In this document: piece after piece, positions 46,398 through 55,853 of the stretch | Layout: each line of letters starts with the position of its first letter | Numbering within the stretch: the stretch's first letter is position 1 | DNA from: Alphaproteobacteria bacterium | GTDB lineage: Bacteria > Pseudomonadota > Alphaproteobacteria > Micavibrionales > Micavibrionaceae | Assembly (NCBI GenBank): GCA_024279035.1 | Contig: JAJRSA010000028.1 | Coordinates: 1 to 64,000 of the forward strand | Direction of reading: 5' to 3' | DNA length: 64,000 nucleotides | Position numbers and translations under genes: made by a program | Notes under the pieces: model-generated | Told to the model about the DNA's origin: nothing | Databases searched by the model: none | Seen by the model: the letters and a program-made list of their open reading frames with translations, nothing else

Positions 46398-48017
46398 CTA
46401 TTTTTCAATAAATGCATACCCATAGGGATCTAGCTTTAAGCTATTTTCGCTTAAAACTGCTTTTCTGCTTACTTCATCAATAATCCTACCGCTATCTAAT
46501 GAAACGCTCTCCGACACATTTCCGCTGTTAAAATAACATTCAAAACATCCTTCATCATCATGGCGAGAAAAGGCAATAATGTGGTTATTGGTTTCAATAA
46601 AAGTAAAATCCCCAACTTTCATAGCGCTCTTATTTTTACGCCAAGCTAAAAATCGTCGATAATGATTAAGAACAGAGCTTTTATCATTTTCCTGTTGGTC
46701 AACAGATTTTTTTCTATGAGAATCTGGTATAGGAAGCCATGTGTTTTCCCCTGTCGTAAAACCAGCATTAAGAGAATCTTTAACCCAAGGTATTGGAGTA
46801 CGACAACCATCACGCCCTTTTATTTTTGGATAAAACATTTTTCCTAAAGGGTCTTGTAAGTCTTCATAGGCAACATCAACATCTTCAAGGCCAAGCTCTT
46901 CCCCCTGATACATACAAAAAGAACCACGTAAGGACAACCCTAAAGCCATAGCATACAGAGCAAAATCTTTTTTAGAGAGGTCTTTGTGTTGTTGTCGTGA
47001 TCCAACACGTGTTACATCGTGATTACCGCTAGACCAACACCACCAATCATCTTCGTCCTGAACTTTTTCAAACGCACGGATAATAGATTCTACACTTTTT
47101 TTATCGAGTGATGAGGCAAGAAGGTCAAAGGAGTAGGAAAAATGAAAGCGTGTATTAACATCGCTATAATCCGCCATGAGCTGCATTCCATCTTCTCCAC
47201 CAACTTCTCCAAGTAAACATCTATCATCATACCTATTAACAAAAGATCGTATTTCTTCAATCAATTGAATTGATTCAGGCTGTTGCCCACTGTTCAATCT
47301 CATTTGATATGATTGTGGGTTATCTGATGATATATCTACAGAAACAAGATCACCTTTAGGACGAGGTGGATTATCTTTCAGATCTCTATCGTAGAGAAAC
47401 GTATGTGTTGCATCAACTCGAAAACCATCAACACCCATACCAAACCAAAAAGATGCACTATTAAGAATAGCCCCCCTAACCTCTTGGTTCCATAAATTTA
47501 ATGTTGGTTGCTCGATAAGAAACTGATGAAAGTAATATTGTTTTCTTTCACTGCTCCATGTCCAAGAACTCCCTCCACCGAAATAAGGTAGCCAGTTATT
47601 GGGAGGGGTTCCATCTGGTTTAGGATCAGCCCAAACATACCAATCAGATTTTTCATTATTAGTGCTTGAAGCACTTTCTATAAACCAAGGGTGTTCATCA
47701 GATGTATGTGACCAAACTTGATCAATAATTACTTTTAGTCCAAGAGAATGCGCCTTTTGAACAAGACCCTTAAAATCATCAATTGTTCCAAAGATAGGAT
47801 CAACATCACAGTAGTCAGAGACATCGTATCCAAAATCTTTCATTGGTGACTTAAAAAATGGAGAAATCCATATGGCATCAACACCAAGAAAAGAAATATA
47901 CTCTAATTTATCTGTAATTCCGCATAGATCACCAATTCCATCTCCATTGGAATCAAAAAAACTACGAGGGTAAATCTGGTAGATTACAGCACCTTTCCAC
48001 CAATTCCCATCTGACAT
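46398..48017 (-). CDS. GH13 alpha-glucosidase (oligo-1,6-glucosidase/alpha-glucosidase type)
   Basis: About 539 residues from the ATG at 48017 (MSDGNWWKGAVIYQIYPRSF); an ATG two codons earlier is possible. Conserved GH13 regions are in order: DQVWSHTSDEHPWF, GFRVDATHTF with the Asp nucleophile, LLGEVGG with the Glu acid/base and SGNHDVTR with the transition-state Asp. No signal peptide, so it acts inside the cell on imported maltose, sucrose or isomalto-oligosaccharides. It converges with the ROK kinase gene, one base apart. AT-rich codon use. Confidence 0.9.
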   Translation of the reverse strand: MSDGNWWKGAVIYQIYPRSFFDSNGDGIGDLCGITDKLEYISFLGVDAIWISPFFKSPMKDFGYDVSDYCDVDPIFGTIDDFKGLVQKAHSLGLKVIIDQVWSHTSDEHPWFIESASSTNNEKSDWYVWADPKPDGTPPNNWLPYFGGGSSWTWSSERKQYYFHQFLIEQPTLNLWNQEVRGAILNSASFWFGMGVDGFRVDATHTFLYDRDLKDNPPRPKGDLVSVDISSDNPQSYQMRLNSGQQPESIQLIEEIRSFVNRYDDRCLLGEVGGEDGMQLMADYSDVNTRFHFSYSFDLLASSLDKKSVESIIRAFEKVQDEDDWWCWSSGNHDVTRVGSRQQHKDLSKKDFALYAMALGLSLRGSFCMYQGEELGLEDVDVAYEDLQDPLGKMFYPKIKGRDGCRTPIPWVKDSLNAGFTTGENTWLPIPDSHRKKSVDQQENDKSSVLNHYRRFLAWRKNKSAMKVGDFTFIETNNHIIAFSRHDDEGCFECYFNSGNVSESVSLDSGRIIDEVSRKAVLSENSLKLDPYGYAFIEK

Positions 48018-48126
48018 AAACAAATCTTTCTGTAAATATTTGAACTTTTTTTCTAAAATAAATATTCTATTAAGTTTTCTATTTTGTACAACTCTTTTTT
48101 ATCTCTCTAAATAAAAAAATAAGAAC

Positions 48127-49830
48127 TTAAGAACAAATAGAATATGTGCTTTTTTTACTTCCAAATACCTCTGTAAAGATAGCCGTATCAAAGATTTTCA
48201 AACAAGGGTTGCCTACAGATTCATCAGACAGTGTTTTTAGAGGGCTTCCTGCAATAATAGTAGCCTCCTTAAAATGAGCCGTAGTAGTATTACATACAAG
48301 TTCTTCTGGGCCATTTTCAGGATCAATATTTTGAAAAACAAACATTTTTCCACAGTCAGGGCGTTTCTTAGAGGCCTCTCTTAACATCAAAGTATAGCGA
48401 AGAAGCTTATTATTCTTTCCATCTTGAATAGCATAGTCAGTAGGATCAAATTCTGGAACTAAACCACGTTCTGAAAGACTATCTAAGTGATTAAGAACCG
48501 TCCAGACCCTGCTCTCTATGTTAAGTAGGTGCCCTTCTGGACGATCCTCCATTAATCTTCGTCGTTCTATAAATATATCTGGTTCATCAAATATACTAGA
48601 CTGCACTTCGATACACTTAAGTGTACCATATTCAATGCAGCTCCCCGTCGTACCAAGCAATGCTGAAGCAATAACCATATTAAAACAACGAGCCGCAATT
48701 GCCTCATTACTCTGTCCTGCAAAGCACTCAGATAACATTTTTTCTGTATCATGGTTTTCAGGAACACCCAGCCCTCCAAAATGGGCAATTTTATGCGCGT
48801 GAAGACTCGCTGCCATATAGTCATCACGATTCTCATCATTAACCCAATGAGTCCACAGCATGCTGTCATCGAAAGCCTGTCTTTTTGTACCATTAATACA
48901 GATCTTTGCCGCTCCTATACGTTCTTCTAACTGATTTGGGTTACCACCTAAGGTTTCAGCTATCCATATAGGGCGTTTTAATAATGGAGTTTTCTTTATG
49001 ACGTAGCTGTCATGGGAATATTGGATAATTTCAGACCAAACATCTTTATCAATCTTGTAAGCAGCATCACAGCGAAACCCAGAAATACCTAAATCCAGAA
49101 ACCACGCCACCTGATCTTTCCATAACTGTATAAAAAGGGCCTTTGTTTCCGGATTAGAGTAATTAATTTTTGCAACATCTGACCACGTCTTACCAAGTGA
49201 AGAATCTTGATATGCCTGTAAGTCCCCACCATATACAAATTTAAGGTTATAAAAATATCTCCCCCCTTCTCTTTTTTCTCCTGGCATTTGAGAGCCTTCT
49301 GAAATATAGGAAAGAGATAGAATGTACTGTCCATCACAGTACTCATTTGAAGAGATTTCTTTTTGAACTCCGTCCTCTTCAATAATAAACTTTATATCTT
49401 TCCCCCATTCTTGAATAGCGTCCAAATCGCTTCTTTCCTTCATAGCAATAGGGTGATCAGAGGCCACATGATTTAAGACAAGGTCTCCCATGATAAGAAT
49501 CCCTTTTTGAGCCGCAATTTTACAAAAAGATTTCAGGGTTTTTTCATCTTTTTCTTTACGGTAAAGGTCATTAGGATGATCACTAAATCTAGGATCGACC
49601 TCCAAATGATTAACTGACGCATAGAGACTTCCAGATCTAGGGTATTTATTATAAGTATACTTTTGAGTTGCTGTCGTGAAGGGACTAATCCAAATCGTAT
49701 TAAGCACAGGGTTGCCTGTATCAAATCGTTTATCCGTACCTCCTGTTTCTGCATAAGAAATTATTTTTTTCCACTCTGAGAGAGAGCCCAAATCACCTGG
49801 GGTAGCATGAAGAACGCGTAAACCTGTCAT
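48127..49830 (-). CDS. GH13-type alpha-amylase family enzyme
   Basis: 567 residues, no signal peptide. The GH13 triad can be placed: GFRCDAAYKID (Asp nucleophile), IWIAETLGGNP (Glu) and GVPENHDTEKM (Asp), with DLVLNHVASDHP as region I. The sequence around these is unlike common alpha-glucosidases and closer to amylases of the maltosyl-transferase type, but I cannot assign a subfamily. Upstream of the alpha-glucosidase on the same strand, 109 bases away, so probably the same regulon for glucan or maltodextrin use. Confidence 0.8.
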   Translation of the reverse strand: MTGLRVLHATPGDLGSLSEWKKIISYAETGGTDKRFDTGNPVLNTIWISPFTTATQKYTYNKYPRSGSLYASVNHLEVDPRFSDHPNDLYRKEKDEKTLKSFCKIAAQKGILIMGDLVLNHVASDHPIAMKERSDLDAIQEWGKDIKFIIEEDGVQKEISSNEYCDGQYILSLSYISEGSQMPGEKREGGRYFYNLKFVYGGDLQAYQDSSLGKTWSDVAKINYSNPETKALFIQLWKDQVAWFLDLGISGFRCDAAYKIDKDVWSEIIQYSHDSYVIKKTPLLKRPIWIAETLGGNPNQLEERIGAAKICINGTKRQAFDDSMLWTHWVNDENRDDYMAASLHAHKIAHFGGLGVPENHDTEKMLSECFAGQSNEAIAARCFNMVIASALLGTTGSCIEYGTLKCIEVQSSIFDEPDIFIERRRLMEDRPEGHLLNIESRVWTVLNHLDSLSERGLVPEFDPTDYAIQDGKNNKLLRYTLMLREASKKRPDCGKMFVFQNIDPENGPEELVCNTTTAHFKEATIIAGSPLKTLSDESVGNPCLKIFDTAIFTEVFGSKKSTYSICS

Positions 49831-49907
49831 TTAAATACACCCTTTTTCTTTTCTAAATAATAAGATTTAATCTATTACTTCTATTTTCATAAAAAGTCAA
49901 TAAAATT

Positions 49908-50468
49908 CTACTTCAAGAAAAATTTTTCACACTGCCCCAGCACTTTATCCAAAGAAGCCATGGTTTTAGAGAGATCTGGACTCTCGTCCTTACACCAAAC
50001 ACCAAGTACTTTTAAATAAGCGCCCGTTAACCCCATAATTTTTAAAGCACCATGCATCCCATTTGTATTTTCTCCTGCGGCTTCTAAAGCCCAGATCATG
50101 GATTTACATACATGAGGGAGAGTTATGACAGCCTGTTTAGGGTCGAGTTTGAAAGAAGAGACGATAGAGACAACGGCCTCTCGGTCTGCATTGAGGGCAT
50201 CAAAGCGCGCCATTAGGATATCGAAGAGGCGCTCTTTGACGGAGAGAGAGAGATCAGGATCAGACACAGAGTCTAGCATTTTTTGATCGACACGCCGTCC
50301 ATAGCTTGCAAGGATATCTGTCTTATCCTCAAAATAGCCTCGCACATCGCTCAGAGATACCTGCGCCTCACGTGCAATATCGGTCAACGTTACAAACTGC
50401 CAATTCATCTCAGACGCCACAGAGAGCGCCGCATCAATAATTTTATCTTTTGGGGATGGTTTTACCAT
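49908..50468 (-). CDS. TetR family transcriptional regulator (COQ9-like C-terminal part)
   Basis: 186 residues. The N-terminal DNA-binding region reads DKIIDAALSVASEMNWQFVT, then LTDIAREAQVSLSDVRGYF as the helix-turn-helix. The C-terminal half, with WCKDESPDLSKTMASLDKVL, is similar to the COQ9 end found in many alphaproteobacterial TetR-like proteins. It could regulate the divergent adenosine kinase or the neighbouring sugar genes; no operator was identified. Confidence 0.85.
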   Translation of the reverse strand: MVKPSPKDKIIDAALSVASEMNWQFVTLTDIAREAQVSLSDVRGYFEDKTDILASYGRRVDQKMLDSVSDPDLSLSVKERLFDILMARFDALNADREAVVSIVSSFKLDPKQAVITLPHVCKSMIWALEAAGENTNGMHGALKIMGLTGAYLKVLGVWCKDESPDLSKTMASLDKVLGQCEKFFLK

Positions 50469-50538
50469 TTTACTTGGACTTTCCTCTGGAGTCTTTTAGT
50501 AAGAGAGAGGTTGTAACATAAAAAACAGGGCAAAAACA

Positions 50539-51525
50539 ATGACAGATAAATATGGTGTGCTGGGGATAGGGAATGCAATTGTGGATATTATTGCGCAAGT
50601 AGACGACTCCTTTTTGGAAAAACATGACATGAGCAAAGGAGCGATGATCTTGATTGATCAAGAGACTTCCGAGCGTCTCTCTTCTGATATGCCAGACACA
50701 ACCCAAACACCAGGGGGGACAACCTCAAATACATTGGCATGTTTTGCGTCTTTTGGAGGCACGGGGGCGTATATTGGAACAACAGGGGCGGACACCCTCG
50801 GGGACGCGTTTCGGACAGGGATGAGCTCTCAAAATATGCATTTTACAACTGCGCCTGTCACTGATGGCACCCCCACAGCCCAATGCATGATTTTTGTGAC
50901 CCCCGATGCAGAACGAACAATGAATACATATTTAGGAGCAGCGGGGCTGGTTTCTCCTGATCACATTGACGAGAATTTGATTAAAAATGCGACAGTCACG
51001 CATTTGGAGGGCTATCTCTTTGACCGTGATGAGTCTAAACAAGCCTTCTATAAAGCTTCAGATCTTGTCAAGAAACACGGAAAAACGCTCTCTCTAAGCC
51101 TCTCTGATACATTTTGCGTGGAACGCTATAAAGAAGAGTTCCTCGATCTTGTTAAAAACCATGCCGATATTGTGTTTGCCAATGAGGCTGAAATTTTAGC
51201 CCTCTACGACACAACAGATCTTGACTATGCCCGTACTCAGCTTCAAAAAGACTGTGCCATCGGGATTATCACACGCAGTGAACAAGGCTCTCTTATTACA
51301 ACGCCCGATGAAATCTTTGACATTGACGCGATTGCCCCCGCGCACCTCATTGATACAACAGGCGCAGGAGATGCCTATGCTGGTGGGTTTTTATATGGCT
51401 ACACCACGGGGCAAGGCTTCAAAGACTGCGGACGCCTAGGCGCACTCGCCGCCAGCGAAGTGATCAGCCATATAGGCCCTCGCCCTGAAGTGGTTTTGGC
51501 GGAGTTCACAGAGAAAGTAGCGTAG
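50539..51525 (+). CDS. Adenosine kinase (PfkB family)
   Basis: 328 residues with VLGIGNAIVDIIAQVDD at the start, TPGGTTSNTLACFASFGG, and the active-site DTTGAGDAYAGGFLYGY. The sequence is of the type annotated as adenosine kinase in Alphaproteobacteria, though related sugar kinases cannot be excluded. It phosphorylates adenosine to AMP in purine salvage. Divergent from tetR; followed by a terminator. Confidence 0.88.
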   Translation: MTDKYGVLGIGNAIVDIIAQVDDSFLEKHDMSKGAMILIDQETSERLSSDMPDTTQTPGGTTSNTLACFASFGGTGAYIGTTGADTLGDAFRTGMSSQNMHFTTAPVTDGTPTAQCMIFVTPDAERTMNTYLGAAGLVSPDHIDENLIKNATVTHLEGYLFDRDESKQAFYKASDLVKKHGKTLSLSLSDTFCVERYKEEFLDLVKNHADIVFANEAEILALYDTTDLDYARTQLQKDCAIGIITRSEQGSLITTPDEIFDIDAIAPAHLIDTTGAGDAYAGGFLYGYTTGQGFKDCGRLGALAASEVISHIGPRPEVVLAEFTEKVA

Positions 51526-51539
51526 AAAATAATATAAAA

Positions 51540-51568
51540 CGCCCTTAATACAACGTGGATTAAGGGCG
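51540..51568 (-). terminator. Intrinsic terminator
   Basis: CGCCCTTAAT (51540-51549) pairs with ATTAAGGGCG (51559-51568) over a nine-base loop. On the minus strand it is followed by a T-rich run, so it mainly ends the gene at 51595; read the other way it can also end the adenosine kinase message. Confidence 0.8.
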
Positions 51569-51594
51569 TATACATTCAGATAAAGGGTTAAATT

Positions 51595-51849
51595 CTACCC
51601 AAAACACCCTAACGTTTGATGAGGGTACACACCTGCCGTTAATTTAGTTACACGGACACCTTTAACGTTAATACCTTGATCAAAATGCACATCATCATCC
51701 ATATACTGCATAATATCTGCAACAGATTGTAGAGCAAAATCAGAGCCTTCTTCTAACAATAACGCTAAACCGTCACTGATTGCATAAGCAACATTCTGCC
51801 ACGCATCGCCTGCAATTTCATAAACATCGTCCTCATTTGTATTCGTCAT
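51595..51849 (-). CDS. Small acidic protein of unknown function
   Basis: About 84 residues from the ATG at 51849, which has GAGGTGAT just upstream. It is acidic and largely helical (AWQNVAYAISDGLALLLEEG), with a C-terminal beta-like part GINVKGVRVTKLTAG. I do not recognise it. It carries its own terminator and an AT-rich upstream region to the macro-domain gene. Confidence 0.6.
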   Translation of the reverse strand: MTNTNEDDVYEIAGDAWQNVAYAISDGLALLLEEGSDFALQSVADIMQYMDDDVHFDQGINVKGVRVTKLTAGVYPHQTLGCFG

Positions 51850-51943
51850 TATTATCACCTCTTATTAAATTAAAGTTTCTAAAAAAGGGTAAATAAACTA
51901 TTTTTATTACTTTGTCAATAAAATAGTTATACATAAGATAGCT

Positions 51944-52489
51944 TTAAGTTTGAGTTTTCCTTAACGGTCTAATCTTCTCCAGATACACTTCAAACGACTT
52001 CTCATCTCTACAGACAATTGAGAGTTCATCCAATGTTTCAGGCATATTCTGAAACAGAATATTCATTGTCATCCGCGCCACACGCCGTTGGGGGAAAGAG
52101 CGTTGTCCTGCCCCAAGAGCAGGGAGAGCAATCGAGTCTATCTCATGCTCTTCAAGAGATTTCATTAGATTTCTATAGCAACGCACCAAAAGTTGTTCTT
52201 CATCAAACAAGCCATCTCGCCACTGCGGAAGGATACCGAGGAGAATTTTATCCACAGGCGCACCAAACGCAGGAAGGCAATAGACAGCCCCTACTTTTGG
52301 TTGAACAACATGATCGAGGACATGTGCATCAAAGGCCTCTCCTGCCTCTTCCAAAATGCGTTGGTTCAACGCCCCCTCCCACGACATATCCTGTGTAATA
52401 AAACATCCCCACGCCTGCACATCCGTGACCGAGATAAAATCTCCGCGTATTACTTTTATACGATTATATGAGTCTTGAGTGGTGTTCAT
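51944..52489 (-). CDS. Macro-domain protein (divergent)
   Basis: 181 residues. The fold pattern is that of a macro domain: IKVIRGDFISV, then PKVGAVYCLPAFGAP, a KSLEEHEIDSIALPALGAGQ segment and the RRVARMTMNILFQ helix. SIALPALGAGQRSFP corresponds to the phosphate loop. However the usual NAAN after the first strand is replaced by WGCFITQDM. It should bind ADP-ribose or a related ligand, but hydrolase activity is doubtful. Divergent from the binding-protein gene, with only 24 bases between starts. Confidence 0.8.
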   Translation of the reverse strand: MNTTQDSYNRIKVIRGDFISVTDVQAWGCFITQDMSWEGALNQRILEEAGEAFDAHVLDHVVQPKVGAVYCLPAFGAPVDKILLGILPQWRDGLFDEEQLLVRCYRNLMKSLEEHEIDSIALPALGAGQRSFPQRRVARMTMNILFQNMPETLDELSIVCRDEKSFEVYLEKIRPLRKTQT

Positions 52490-52513
52490 GGGTGCTTCTG
52501 CTATAAATAAAAC

Positions 52514-54199
52514 ATGATAAAATTATGCCTTACAATTCTTATTATTGTCTTAACGTCTCTGAGTGTCCATGCCAAACCTTACGGCGTCGCCATGCATGGG
52601 ATGCCTAAATACGACCAGACGATGACGCATTTAGATTACGCCAATCCCAACGCGCCCAAAGGGGGCACCTTAAAACATGCACAAAGAGGGACATTTGACT
52701 CGGTCAACCCGTTTGCGCTGAAAGGCAAAGCTGCTCAAGGGCTTCATCTTGTCTATGATCGCCTGATGCGTCGTGTTTGGGATGAGCCTTTTACACTCTA
52801 CCCTCTCATTGCCGAATATGTTGAGATTCCCAAAGACAGATCCTCCATCACCATTCATATTGATCCACGCGCACGTTTTAATGATGGGTCTGCGATTACG
52901 GCAGACGATATTCTCTTTACCTATGAAACCCTTAAAACACAGGGACGCCCGAATATGCGTCGTGTTTATAAGCTGATAGACAAGACAGACAAACTCACCC
53001 CCTTAAGTCTCAAATTTTCTTTTGGAGAGGGATATGATCAAGAAACAGCCATGATCCTTGCCATGATGCCTGTCTTGTCTAAAGCTTACTGGGAGAACAA
53101 AACATTTGATTCTGCCACTCTCACTCCCCCTGTCTCGTCTGGACCCTATACAATTAAATCCATCGATGTAGGTAAAAATATAGTCTATGAACGCAACCCT
53201 CACTATTGGGCCAAAGACTTTCCTGTGAATATCGGACATTACAATTTTGAAACCATTAGCTATGAGTATTACAGAGATGACAGCGTCGCTCTTGAATCTT
53301 TCTTAAAAGGCGACATTGATCTACGCCGAGAAACAGACTCTGCCAAATGGCATAGCCTCTATAATGATTATCCCGCTATTCTTAAAACAGCCTTCCCCCA
53401 TGGACGCCCCGTTAAAATTCAGTCGTTTATTTTTAACACACGCCGCCCCCCTTTCGACGATATTAATGTCAGAAAAGCACTCAATCTCGCCTTTGATGGA
53501 GACTGGATCAACACAAATCTCTATTACGGACACAAAAAACGGATCACCAGTTTTTTTGAAAATTCAGAGCTTGCAGCTCCTGCTTCAAACACAATATGGC
53601 CCCCCCCATCCTCCAAAACTTTGCGCCAAAACTTGCGAGACGCCTCAAAGCTTCTCTCTCAAGCAGGGTGGGATACTGTGGATGGTGTAAGAGTCCACAG
53701 ACAGACAGGGACACAGCTCTCCTTTGAAATTCTTGTCCAAACGACTGACCATGAGAAGAGTGCTCTTAATTTTATCTCTCACCTCAAACGCCTCGGGATC
53801 ACAGCCACCATCCGAACCCTCGACAGTGCTGCCTTCAGAGATCGTCTTAACGGCTATGAATATGACATGATAGCCTATCACTGGACCTCCAGCCTGTCTC
53901 CTGGCACAGAGCAATATCAATATTGGAGCTGTGAGGCCGCCACGCAAGAGAGACGTTGGAACTTCGCAGGCATTTGTGACCCAGACATTGATACGATCCT
54001 CAAAACCATCCCCGAAACAACAACAAGAGAGTCCCTCATCTCCTCCGTCCGATCTCTAGATCAAAAGCTCCGCAACCACGTCCTCACCATTCCTCTCTTC
54101 AGCACCCCTACAGATAACTATCTCTACAGAGAGTCTTTAAAGCACACTGAGACAACACCTCTTTATGGAGCGGTAATTGAAACATGGTGGCGAGAATAA
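52514..54199 (+). CDS. Extracellular solute-binding protein family 5 (YejA-like)
   Basis: 561 residues with a signal peptide ending SVHA-KP at about residue 20. LDYANPNAPKGGTLKHAQRGTFDSVNPFALKG-like text after residue 35 (two motifs, NPNAPKGG and SVNPF) and the PDYRLDQKL-type end mark the YejA branch of the oligopeptide-binding proteins. It would bind peptides or a peptide antibiotic in the periplasm for an ABC importer. No permease or ATPase genes follow, so its transporter is encoded elsewhere. Confidence 0.9.
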   Translation: MIKLCLTILIIVLTSLSVHAKPYGVAMHGMPKYDQTMTHLDYANPNAPKGGTLKHAQRGTFDSVNPFALKGKAAQGLHLVYDRLMRRVWDEPFTLYPLIAEYVEIPKDRSSITIHIDPRARFNDGSAITADDILFTYETLKTQGRPNMRRVYKLIDKTDKLTPLSLKFSFGEGYDQETAMILAMMPVLSKAYWENKTFDSATLTPPVSSGPYTIKSIDVGKNIVYERNPHYWAKDFPVNIGHYNFETISYEYYRDDSVALESFLKGDIDLRRETDSAKWHSLYNDYPAILKTAFPHGRPVKIQSFIFNTRRPPFDDINVRKALNLAFDGDWINTNLYYGHKKRITSFFENSELAAPASNTIWPPPSSKTLRQNLRDASKLLSQAGWDTVDGVRVHRQTGTQLSFEILVQTTDHEKSALNFISHLKRLGITATIRTLDSAAFRDRLNGYEYDMIAYHWTSSLSPGTEQYQYWSCEAATQERRWNFAGICDPDIDTILKTIPETTTRESLISSVRSLDQKLRNHVLTIPLFSTPTDNYLYRESLKHTETTPLYGAVIETWWRE

Positions 54200-54309
54200 C
54201 CTTTTCAAAGAAACAAAGGCAAGAGCATTGAGGTTCTTAAAACAAGCTGATACACTCTGTAAAAGATGCATGAATCACGTTTTTAATATTTAGTATAGGC
54301 TTACACATT

Positions 54310-54873
54310 ATGAAGAAAAAACTTTCCCTTTCTCTCCTTGCTCTCTCTGCAACTACCCTTGTTGCTTGTGGAGGACAAAAGATTGATTTTACTCAGGCGC
54401 AATACTGGCAACGGACGAATACATCAGAAGCTATTTATCAACGTGGACCAAAGGCACAACAAATGGTTCAGCGTGATATCTCTCGATGTGTCTCTGAACT
54501 TCATGAATTAGAACGTATTGGCTATATAAAACATGCTTTTCCAGAACCTAATACACGACCAAACTTAAAAGACGAAGAAATAAGGCTCAAAAAATGGGAG
54601 ACACCGGAAAGAGACGGATATCTCCTCAATGAAGTCTCTGTTTATTATGATTTTGAAGAATGCATGGATGCCCGTGGGTGGGAACGTGTTGCCTACCTCC
54701 CTTATAAAACAAAAGTCCGTGCTGAAGAAAACTACCTCAATGCTCTTTATGATGCGCAGCATAAGAAAAGATCTGGCACACAGGCAGAGACCAACTATCA
54801 AGGATTTGGTCAAGATAAACTCCCCAAGGACAAACAAATGGGAGATCCTGATTATCAAAACTTAAATGACTAA
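54310..54873 (+). CDS. Putative lipoprotein of unknown function
   Basis: 187 residues beginning MKKKLSLSLLALSATTLVAC, a clear lipobox LVAC with Cys at 20. The mature part has Cys in RDISRCVSELHEL and FEECMDARGWERV; the latter resembles segments in other small alphaproteobacterial lipoproteins. The tail is Gln/Asp/Pro-rich. Its stop overlaps the ygfZ start (ATGACTAA), so the two are coupled. Confidence 0.7.
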   Translation: MKKKLSLSLLALSATTLVACGGQKIDFTQAQYWQRTNTSEAIYQRGPKAQQMVQRDISRCVSELHELERIGYIKHAFPEPNTRPNLKDEEIRLKKWETPERDGYLLNEVSVYYDFEECMDARGWERVAYLPYKTKVRAEENYLNALYDAQHKKRSGTQAETNYQGFGQDKLPKDKQMGDPDYQNLND

Positions 54874-55555
54874 TTTAGAGTCTTTTTTTGTTCAGCTTCC
54901 TGCGCGCGGTCTTATTCATATAGAAGGAGAGGATCGTTTTGATTTTCTTCAAAGGCTTGTATCAAACGATATAGATCTTTTAAAAACACAACCAGTTCTT
55001 TATGCTTGTCTTTTAACTCCTCAAGGCAAATTTCTTCATGATTTTTTTATCTCGGAGGGCCCTGATGTTCTTATATTAGACTGCGAAGGACATGAACGCG
55101 CTTATGATCTCTTTGATCGGCTAAAAAAATATAAACTGAGATCAGATATCTGCTTATCCGTAGAAGAGATTTCCCCCGTCTATGCCTGTTTTGGAGAATA
55201 TCCTCGCCCTGGGTATCAAGATCCTCGTCACCCTGACTTGGGGTGGAGAAGCTTTACAAAACCTACAGAGATCAAAAAAGGCTCTTTTGATACATGGGAC
55301 ACAATACGGATCAAACTTGAGATTGCCGATGGAAGCCGTGATGCCATCCTTGAACGCTCCACCTTAGAAGAGCTTAATATCACCAAATGGAATGGGGTTT
55401 CTTATCAGAAAGGCTGTTATGTCGGGCAAGAACTGACCGCGCGTGTTGAGAACAGAGGGCTCGCCAAAAAACATTTAAAAATGGTCAAGAGCAATGAGTG
55501 TAAAGACATGCGCTCCTCATGTGGAGACATTGGACTCGCCGTTGTAAAAGATTAA
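54866..55555 (+). CDS. ygfZ: Folate-binding YgfZ family protein
   Basis: 229 residues, on the short side for the family. The fold is of the GcvT/aminomethyltransferase type with the YgfZ signature KGCYVGQELTARVENR near residue 190 containing its conserved Cys. The C-terminal beta-barrel is reduced. It supports maturation or repair of iron-sulfur enzymes, such as MiaB, in the cytoplasm. It overlaps the stop of the convergent gene by four bases. Confidence 0.9.
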   Translation: MTNLESFFVQLPARGLIHIEGEDRFDFLQRLVSNDIDLLKTQPVLYACLLTPQGKFLHDFFISEGPDVLILDCEGHERAYDLFDRLKKYKLRSDICLSVEEISPVYACFGEYPRPGYQDPRHPDLGWRSFTKPTEIKKGSFDTWDTIRIKLEIADGSRDAILERSTLEELNITKWNGVSYQKGCYVGQELTARVENRGLAKKHLKMVKSNECKDMRSSCGDIGLAVVKD

Positions 55556-55839
55556 CCCTCCATAATCTCTGCTATTTTTTTCTCAAGATTTAAATTGGGT
55601 TGATAGCCAAATTTTTCTGTAAGAGCTTGCTCTTCTTCCTCTGTGGGATATTTTTCTCCAATCTTGTACGCCAGAACATCTCCATATGAATTGATATCCA
55701 ACGCTTTCTTTGCCTCAACATCTTCCTTATACGCAAGATATTTTTCTGGAGAAATGGACAGCAATGCCCATGCCTCCTGCTCATCCTCTAAGCTCATCTC
55801 AATGAGTTCTAAAAGATTTATTTCTGCTGTCTCTGTCAT
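55552..55839 (-). CDS. Small acidic protein of unknown function
   Basis: 95 residues, Glu-rich and helical (ISPEKYLAYKEDVEAKKALD, PTEEEEQALTEKFGYQPNL). I do not recognise a family. Possibly co-transcribed with the gene at 55854 upstream (about 15 bases apart on the same strand). Confidence 0.55.
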   Translation of the reverse strand: MTETAEINLLELIEMSLEDEQEAWALLSISPEKYLAYKEDVEAKKALDINSYGDVLAYKIGEKYPTEEEEQALTEKFGYQPNLNLEKKIAEIMEG

Positions 55840-55853
55840 CCTATATGCTCCTT

